From Gammaproteobacteria bacterium (GTDB lineage: Bacteria > Pseudomonadota > Gammaproteobacteria > Chromatiales > Chromatiaceae): DNA of 11,015 bases. Position numbers and translations under genes: made by a program. Positions 6,215 to 11,015 of the stretch are shown piece after piece; the stretch's first letter is position 1; every line of letters starts with the position of its first letter. The notes beneath the pieces were generated by a model. It had not been told where the DNA came from. It saw only the letters and a program-made list of their open reading frames with translations, and searched no databases. The stretch is from assembly GCA_024644505.1 (NCBI GenBank), contig JAHEHQ010000057.1, positions 1-11,015 on the forward strand, given 5' to 3'.

Positions 6215-7310
6215 GAAACCGCTCTCCGCTGAAAGATGCCATGCCGACTGGTGCGCTGCCGGTCTTGATCCAGTCAGCCAGCGGCCCCGCATGAGCGGCA
6301 GCCAGCGTCACGCCGCTGTGGCAGGTAACCGCGTAGGCACCCGCACATTCCCCTGACTCCTGGTAGACAGGAAAGCCGTCGGCGGTCATGATCCTCAAGG
6401 CCCCCCAGGCACGAACCACCCTAATTCCTTTGAGCACAGGAAACATGGTCACCGCGCGTTGGGCAATGGCCGCCATCACTTCGGGGGTGGTGCCGTCGTT
6501 GAAACCGACATCTTCCTTTGAATCACCCAGTTGCACTGTCCCTTCACCGGTCTGGCGCACATGGCCCGTTGGATAATCAAGGAACGGAGGAATGCGTTCA
6601 CATATCAAGACCTGGCCGCGATTGGGCTTTACCGGAACCGTCAAACCGACCTGCGGCCCCAGAGAGAGATTACCCAGCCCGGCGGCGAGTACCAGCTTTC
6701 CGGCATCCCAGCTGCCGCTGTCGGAGCTGAGCCTGAAACCACCGCCCTGAGGATGATTGAGCCCGGTTACAGTGACCCCACCCACCAGACGTCCGCCACG
6801 CCGTTTGAATACGGCGTGCAGCGCCCTGAGCAGGCGCAGTGGATTGACATGTCCGTCTTCCGGGCCGAAAGTCGCCCCCGCGACCTCCGGGCCTATCGCC
6901 GGCACGTACTCGGCAAGCGTCCTGTGATCGAGAACGTCGAACGGATATTCCCCTCCCAGATCGGCCTTAAGAGATACCAGCATCTCCGCCCTCGCCTCGA
7001 GTTCCGCTTCGGTCAGGCAAACGAACAACCCCCCCGGCTGGGACAACTGAAGATCGATGCCCGATTCCTCCTGCAGGCTCAACGCAAAGTCGGGCCAGAG
7101 TGTGGCCGAGCGTCGGGTCCATCTTGCGTAGTCGGGCAGACCATAGCCCTTGCCCTGAACCCAGACCAGACCGAAGTTGCCGCGAGAGGCCCGCAGGTCC
7201 CTGTCGTCACCGTCGAATACGGTAACCCTCAACCCACTCCGCACCAGGCCACAAGCCACGGACATGCCGACGATACCGCCACCGACAACGGCCACATCGG
7301 CGTCGGCCAT
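6207..7310 (-). CDS. Second DAO-family FAD-dependent oxidoreductase
   Basis: A flavoprotein of 367 residues related to, but clearly diverged from, the DAO protein encoded at 3388-4494. The Rossmann motif is AVVGGGIVG (GGGIVG at 10-15). The residue at the end of the second strand is Asp33 rather than the usual Glu, followed by RASRGNFGLVWVQGKG, a text seen in uncharacterised FAD-binding oxidoreductases. The C-terminal flavin-contact part reads RAWGALRIMTADGFPVYQES and then TCHSGVTLAAAHAGPLADW. Here the GFxxHGF segment of typical members is replaced by CHSGVTL, so the substrate or the flavin environment probably differs. It starts 3 bases after the second permease gene and overlaps the [2Fe-2S] gene by 8 bases, so it belongs to the same transcript. 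It may be an alternative catalytic subunit sharing the iron-sulfur partners, or a second enzyme of the pathway. Cytoplasmic; substrate unknown. Confidence 0.86.
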   Translation of the reverse strand: MADADVAVVGGGIVGMSVACGLVRSGLRVTVFDGDDRDLRASRGNFGLVWVQGKGYGLPDYARWTRRSATLWPDFALSLQEESGIDLQLSQPGGLFVCLTEAELEARAEMLVSLKADLGGEYPFDVLDHRTLAEYVPAIGPEVAGATFGPEDGHVNPLRLLRALHAVFKRRGGRLVGGVTVTGLNHPQGGGFRLSSDSGSWDAGKLVLAAGLGNLSLGPQVGLTVPVKPNRGQVLICERIPPFLDYPTGHVRQTGEGTVQLGDSKEDVGFNDGTTPEVMAAIAQRAVTMFPVLKGIRVVRAWGALRIMTADGFPVYQESGECAGAYAVTCHSGVTLAAAHAGPLADWIKTGSAPVGMASFSGERFHV

Positions 7311-7313
7311 TGC

Positions 7314-8108
7314 TCAGCCTTTACCGATCAGGATCTTGTCAAGACCGTAGATACGGTCGAGGACGATCATCAGCAACAGCGTAACGAATATCAGAACCGC
7401 CGAAATGGAGGCGATCAGAGGATCCACGGTCTGGGCAATGTGGTGATACATGCGCACCGGGAGCGTGGTTGTACTTGGTGACGCCACGAAAACCGTCATC
7501 GTCAATTCGTCGAAACTGGTGATAAAAGCCAGTACCCATCCCCCAGCCACCCCTGGCAGGATCAAAGGCACTGTAATCCGGTGGAATACCGTCCAGCCCG
7601 TCGCTCCCAGGGAAGAGGCGGCCTTCTCCGCATCGCGATCCAGGCCGGCGGTAGATGCCAGCACCAGGCGCAAAGCATAGGGCATGACAATGATGACATG
7701 CGTCAGGACGAGACCGATCATCGTTCCCGTAAACCCGATCTCGGTAAAAAAACGCAGAAAAGAGACACCGAGGACCACATGGGGAATCATCAAGGGTGAT
7801 AAGAAGAAGGCCGTGAGGCCCTCCCGCCCCGGAAAGCTGTAGCGCACCACGGCTAAGGCAACCGGCACGGACACTACAAGAGCGATGGTGGCCGAACCAA
7901 GCGCAATGTAGAGGCTGACCCAAAACGCGTCGATAAAATCCTGATTCTCCAGAATGGCCCTGAACCATCTCAGGGATAATCCGTCGGTTGGAAGCGACAT
8001 GTAACCTTTGTCGGTGAATGCGACCAGGCAGATCACGATCAGGGGTGCCAGAATAAAGGCGACAAACAGGGCGTGAAAAATAAGTGCGGGGGTACCGTTC
8101 GTTTTCAT
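7314..8108 (-). CDS. ABC transporter inner-membrane permease, PotC type
   Basis: One of two membrane subunits of an importer of the spermidine/putrescine class, 264 residues. Hydrophobic segments fall at about 8-31, 64-88, 99-121, 128-150, 184-204 and 231-250, the usual six. The cytoplasmic coupling loop with the EAA-type motif is at about 160-183 (EKAASSLGATGWTVFHRITV) and docks on the ATPase. The gene overlaps the first permease by 4 bases (ATGA) and ends 3 bases before the flavoprotein gene. That packing places importer and oxidoreductases on one transcript and argues that the imported compound is their substrate. Polyamine transport as such is not implied, because this permease class serves many substrates. 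Confidence 0.93.
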   Translation of the reverse strand: MKTNGTPALIFHALFVAFILAPLIVICLVAFTDKGYMSLPTDGLSLRWFRAILENQDFIDAFWVSLYIALGSATIALVVSVPVALAVVRYSFPGREGLTAFFLSPLMIPHVVLGVSFLRFFTEIGFTGTMIGLVLTHVIIVMPYALRLVLASTAGLDRDAEKAASSLGATGWTVFHRITVPLILPGVAGGWVLAFITSFDELTMTVFVASPSTTTLPVRMYHHIAQTVDPLIASISAVLIFVTLLLMIVLDRIYGLDKILIGKG

Positions 8109-8974
8109 CCGAATACCTGTGCGTATTTCCTTTCAATGAGACGGTTGTAGCTGAAAATTATCAGGACATTGGCGATCAGGAGCAGTACCGCTATGGTCGC
8201 GCCGAGCGGCCAGTTAAGCGTGTTGAGAAATTCATCGTAAGCCGTCGTCGCTACAACCTTCAGCCGTCGTCCTCCTATGATGGCAGGTGTCGCAAAGGCA
8301 CTTGCGGTAAGCGCAAACACGATCATGCTGCCCGACAGGATGCCGGGCATCACCTGGGGGAATACAATGCGTCTTAGAACCGTAAACTGGCTCGCTCCCA
8401 GCGACATACCGGCGTGTTCTACCGCTGGATCGAGTTTCTGGAGCGCCGCCCAGACTGATATCACCATGAAAGGCACCAGTACGTGAACCAGCGCAATCAC
8501 CATACCGGAGAATGTGAACATCAACTGGAAGCCTTCTTCGATGAGCCCCATTGACTGCAGTGTCTTGCTGACAACACCGTTCGAACCTATCAACAAGGCC
8601 CAACCGAGGGTCCGAACAATCACCGATATCAACAGAGGCCCGAGTATCACTACCAGAAATATGGATCTCCAGGGGTTTTTCATGCGTGACAACACGTACG
8701 CTTCCGGCGCGCCTATCACCACACATATGACGGTCACGATCAATGCAAGACCAAAAGTTCGAAGAAATATCTCGTGAAAATAGCTGTCTGACAGCACTTC
8801 CCAGTAGTTCGAGAATCCAAAACCGGGAAGAATGCCCTTGTTGAAATCAAAGGCATGGAAGCTGAGCACAAAGGTCATGATCATCGGCGTGCCGAGAAGT
8901 GCGATGTACAGCACAAGGGCGGGCGCGCTCAACAGGTAAGGAGGCAATACACCCTTCAGCTTGCCGCCCGCCAT
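8105..8974 (-). CDS. ABC transporter inner-membrane permease, PotB type
   Basis: The first membrane subunit of the importer, 289 residues, normal for this group. Six hydrophobic segments are visible at roughly 12-36, 72-93, 104-127, 152-176, 212-232 and 258-276. The EAA-type coupling loop reads EHAGMSLGASQFTVLRRIVF at 186-205, followed by PQVMPGI. The gene starts inside the stop of the ATPase gene (TAATG, one shared base), and its own stop overlaps the start of the second permease by four bases. It should form a heterodimer with the PotC-type protein. No feature of the sequence reveals the transported compound. Confidence 0.93.
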   Translation of the reverse strand: MAGGKLKGVLPPYLLSAPALVLYIALLGTPMIMTFVLSFHAFDFNKGILPGFGFSNYWEVLSDSYFHEIFLRTFGLALIVTVICVVIGAPEAYVLSRMKNPWRSIFLVVILGPLLISVIVRTLGWALLIGSNGVVSKTLQSMGLIEEGFQLMFTFSGMVIALVHVLVPFMVISVWAALQKLDPAVEHAGMSLGASQFTVLRRIVFPQVMPGILSGSMIVFALTASAFATPAIIGGRRLKVVATTAYDEFLNTLNWPLGATIAVLLLIANVLIIFSYNRLIERKYAQVFG

Positions 8975-10032
8975 TACCTGTCTCCCTGCACGATTCTGAT
9001 CTCGCCTGGATTCCAGGTCAGCCCCACCTCTTCGTTCTCCCCCTTAACGGCATCGCCACTGTTTTCCATTGTCAACAACAGTCGGCCGACGGGTGTATCC
9101 AGGTGAAACATGAAGTGGTTTCCGAGAAAAACACGGGTTTGGATCCTTGCCGTGATGCGCGCTTTGGAAATATCGGCGAAATGCAGTTTTTCGGGACGGA
9201 TACTCAGATGAACCGGGCCGTCGACCGAAGGACCCGTATCCCGAACGTCGAGAACGCCGTCTCCCACGCGAACCTGCATGCGGCCGTCGCTTCTGCCTAC
9301 AAGGGTTCCTTCCAGATTGTTGGTCTTCCCGAGGAAGTTTGAAACAAAAGTGCTTTGGGGAAACTCGTAGGCATTCAATGGGTCGTCGATCTGGACAAGA
9401 CGGCCTTTGTCCATCACCGCTATCCTGTCGCTCATTGCAAGGGCTTCCGACTGATCATGGGTCACAAGGATCGTTGTCGTGGCCAGTGTGCGCTGAATCT
9501 CGCGCAATTCGATCTGCATGTCTTCACGCAGTTTAGCGTCCAGATTCGAAAGTGGCTCATCGAGCAGCAGTACGTTTGGCTTTATCACCAAGGCCCTCGC
9601 CAGGGCTACCCGCTGGCGCTGACCGCCCGACAGTTCCTTGGGAAAGCGCTGACTGAACTGCTCAAGATGAACCAGTTCCAATACCTCGGCAACCCGCTGA
9701 CGGGCCTCTTTTTTAGGTACTTTCCGCATCTCCAGCCCGAATATGACATTTTCCGCGACCGTCATGTGAGGGAAAAGTGCGTAACTCTGGAAGACAATGC
9801 CCAACCCCCGATGATTGGGTTTGAGCTCCGTCACATCCTTGCCGTCGATGATGATCCGTCCTTCAGTCGGCACGGTAAATCCGGCAATCATCTGCAATGT
9901 GGTGGTCTTACCGCACCCCGACGGGCCCAATAAGGAGAGAAACTCTCCTTTTTCGACAGAGATGTCCATTTTTTCGACGGCGGTGAAATCACCGTACTTT
10001 TTTACCAGTCCCTGCAGGTGTAGAAATGACAT
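8974..10032 (-). CDS. ABC transporter ATP-binding protein, PotA type
   Basis: The ATPase that powers the importer, 352 residues. Motifs in order: Walker A GPSGCGKT at 36-43, Q-loop VFQSYALFPHMTV at 80-92, signature LSGGQ at 134-138, Walker B VLLLDEP at 154-160, D-loop SNLDAK, and switch histidine His192. From about residue 240 there is an OB-fold/TOBE regulatory domain (text around LVGRSDGRMQVRVGDGVLDV and HLSIRPEKLHF), as in PotA, MalK and UgpC. GAGGAA about 9 bases before the ATG is a good ribosome site. The gene begins after a 97-bp gap that follows the binding-protein stop and contains a hairpin; its stop shares a base with the next start. All catalytic residues are intact. Confidence 0.96.
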   Translation of the reverse strand: MSFLHLQGLVKKYGDFTAVEKMDISVEKGEFLSLLGPSGCGKTTTLQMIAGFTVPTEGRIIIDGKDVTELKPNHRGLGIVFQSYALFPHMTVAENVIFGLEMRKVPKKEARQRVAEVLELVHLEQFSQRFPKELSGGQRQRVALARALVIKPNVLLLDEPLSNLDAKLREDMQIELREIQRTLATTTILVTHDQSEALAMSDRIAVMDKGRLVQIDDPLNAYEFPQSTFVSNFLGKTNNLEGTLVGRSDGRMQVRVGDGVLDVRDTGPSVDGPVHLSIRPEKLHFADISKARITARIQTRVFLGNHFMFHLDTPVGRLLLTMENSGDAVKGENEEVGLTWNPGEIRIVQGDR

Positions 10033-10086
10033 AGCGCTTATTCCTCGCCTGAAAAGCCCCTCCTGCTGGACACAAGAGTTGGGGCC

Positions 10087-10112
10087 GGGCCTGACCGACT
10101 GCGGTCAGACCC
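10087..10112 (-). promoter_or_regulatory. Stem-loop between binding-protein and ATPase genes
   Basis: CTGACCG (10091-10097) and CGGTCAG (10102-10108) form a perfect 7-bp stem around the 4-base loop ACTG. After one mismatch, three more G-C pairs (10087-10089 with 10110-10112) extend it. No run of T follows on the transcribed strand, so it is not a full intrinsic terminator. In importer operons such hairpins after the binding-protein gene often protect the upstream message from decay, so that binding protein outnumbers the membrane parts. That role here is inferred. Confidence 0.6.
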
Positions 10113-10126
10113 GTGGTCTATGTCGT

Positions 10127-11015
10127 TTAGCGTTCTACCGTGCGGTTCCAGCGATTGGTCCACTCGGCCCTGTGCTGGTTAATCACGTCCCAGTCAACGG
10201 CGATGAGCTTATCGATCTTCTCGGGGCCATAGGGAATGCTGTCCGCCAAAGCCTGGGGCAGTTTGGTCGTCTTGTTCGTCGGTCCCCAGCCCTGAGCGTC
10301 TGCTAACTGAGCCTGTACTTCCGACGAAAGAATGTGTTGGACAAATTTCTGAGACAGTTCGGGGACGTCGCTGTCAACCACCGGACAGGTTGCAACCATC
10401 AACGCCACGCCACCCTCCTTGGGGTAGACAAAACCACCCGGGAAACCAGTATCAGCCAGAGCTTTGAGACGGCCGCTCCCCCATACTGACAAGGCAATCT
10501 CTCCGCTCTGGAACAGTTCGGACATCTTTCCTGAAGACGGCTCAAACGTCAGGACATTGGGGCCGACTTTGTCGATAAAGGCTTTGAAGCCGGGATCGAT
10601 ATTGTTCTCACCACCACCGTTCAGCCTGGCCATCATCAACAAGGCGTGCAGACCATAGGTATTGTTTACCGGTGGGACTACAAGTTTACCCTTGTATTTC
10701 GGGTCGGTAAGATCAAGCCATGAAGTGGGAGCAGGCCAATTGTTCTTGGCAAACATCTCTTTGCTATACGAGATTCCCGTGACGACAAACCCTGCACCGA
10801 CTGCAGTTCCACCTTTGAAGTGGGCAATGTCGTATAAATCCTCCATTACCGAAGATTTCTGTATCGGGGCACAGTAGCCGAGAGACACCGCCTGATACAT
10901 CGGACCATCGTCGAGAAACACGACGTCCAGTTCCTGCTTGCTTTTTTGCGCTGTCAGTTTTGCCAGCGTGTCTGTTGAATTACCGGGAACATACACGATC
11001 TTGACATCATTTTTT
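10127..11015 (-). CDS. ABC transporter periplasmic substrate-binding protein, PotD/PotF class (5' end cut by window)
   Basis: The binding protein that captures the imported compound outside the membrane and delivers it to the permeases. The frame runs from the stop at 10127 to the window edge without a break, giving 295 visible residues. Family members have about 340-360, so the signal peptide and first strand are outside. An in-frame GTG at 10996 is not the start, because coding text (KNDVKIVYVPGNSTDTLAKL) continues upstream of it. Recognisable segments include DVVFLDDGPMYQAV near the start, the ISYSKEMFAKNNWPAPTSWLDL type hinge block, SGEIALSVWGSG, and the C-terminal KFVQHILSSEVQAQLA block common to family 1 solute-binding proteins. 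The ligand pocket cannot be predicted from this. It is the first gene of the visible operon, so the operon promoter lies outside the window. Confidence 0.92.
   Translation of the reverse strand, partial: KNDVKIVYVPGNSTDTLAKLTAQKSKQELDVVFLDDGPMYQAVSLGYCAPIQKSSVMEDLYDIAHFKGGTAVGAGFVVTGISYSKEMFAKNNWPAPTSWLDLTDPKYKGKLVVPPVNNTYGLHALLMMARLNGGGENNIDPGFKAFIDKVGPNVLTFEPSSGKMSELFQSGEIALSVWGSGRLKALADTGFPGGFVYPKEGGVALMVATCPVVDSDVPELSQKFVQHILSSEVQAQLADAQGWGPTNKTTKLPQALADSIPYGPEKIDKLIAVDWDVINQHRAEWTNRWNRTVER

Noticed and set aside
3388..7310. Hydrogen cyanide synthase HcnABC
   Set aside because: The [2Fe-2S] and FAD/[2Fe-2S] chains resemble HcnA and HcnB, but there are two DAO genes, both shorter than HcnC, and a dedicated importer in the same operon. 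An amino-acid-type dehydrogenase fits better.
3388..7310. Heterotetrameric sarcosine oxidase (SoxBDAG)
   Set aside because: The alpha-like chain lacks the GcvT-type folate domain, and no SoxD or SoxG genes are present.
6531..7481. Plus-strand open frame of 316 codons opposite the second DAO gene and permease end
   Set aside because: It crosses two confident minus-strand genes and their junction, shows no motif, and is rich in Gln, His and Arg as expected of an antisense shadow.
9355..9933. Plus-strand open frame of 192 codons opposite the ATPase gene
   Set aside because: Antisense to an ABC ATPase with all motifs intact; no domain of its own.
10127..10996. Complete binding-protein gene starting at the GTG at 10996
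   Set aside because: Coding text continues upstream of that codon to the window edge, and the product would lack a signal peptide, so the gene is simply cut.

Overview
The window is an 11 kb stretch of bacterial chromosome, probably from a gammaproteobacterium. This assignment is an inference from the protein style, moderate GC and glutathione-dependent formaldehyde genes; no ribosomal marker is present. Every supported gene lies on the minus strand, so the biological order runs from position 11015 down to 1.

Region 1 (11015 to 3388) is a tightly packed operon of eight genes. First comes a complete polyamine/opine-type ABC importer: a periplasmic binding protein (cut by the window edge), an ATPase, and two permeases. 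It is followed by four oxidoreductase genes: a DAO-family flavoprotein, a small [2Fe-2S] protein, an FAD/NAD-fold flavoprotein with a C-terminal [2Fe-2S] domain, and a second DAO-family flavoprotein. From the ATPase onward, junctions are 8-, 4- or 1-base overlaps or gaps of 2 to 3 bases, which indicates one co-transcribed, translationally coupled unit. The only larger gap is 97 bp between the binding-protein stop and the ATPase start, and it holds a strong hairpin. The redox genes resemble the building blocks of opine oxidases, D-hydroxyproline dehydrogenases and hydrogen cyanide synthase (HcnABC), but the set has two DAO-type subunits instead of one. The simplest reading is import and oxidative cleavage of an amine or N-substituted amino acid of unknown identity.

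Region 2 (3387 to 2393) is a LysR-family regulator of the type that controls opine and amino-acid catabolism. It lies downstream of the operon in the same direction, with a possible promoter of its own.

Region 3 (2392 to 1931, about 460 bp) has no intact gene. It carries a decayed fragment of a TlpA/ResA-like thiol-disulfide oxidoreductase: the first cysteine of its CxxC is replaced, there is a one-base frameshift, and the C-terminal half is lost. A poly-G/C run and an inverted repeat lie at its 5' side.

Region 4 (1930 to 1) is the glutathione-dependent formaldehyde oxidation pair: class III alcohol dehydrogenase, then S-formylglutathione hydrolase 10 bp downstream (its last few residues are outside the window). 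The dehydrogenase keeps both zinc sites but lacks the arginine that typifies class III enzymes.

If the region 1 substrate is an N-methylated amine, its oxidation would release formaldehyde, because no folate-binding GcvT-type domain is present to capture the one-carbon unit. Region 4 would then remove it. This link is a hypothesis from proximity, not something the sequence proves.
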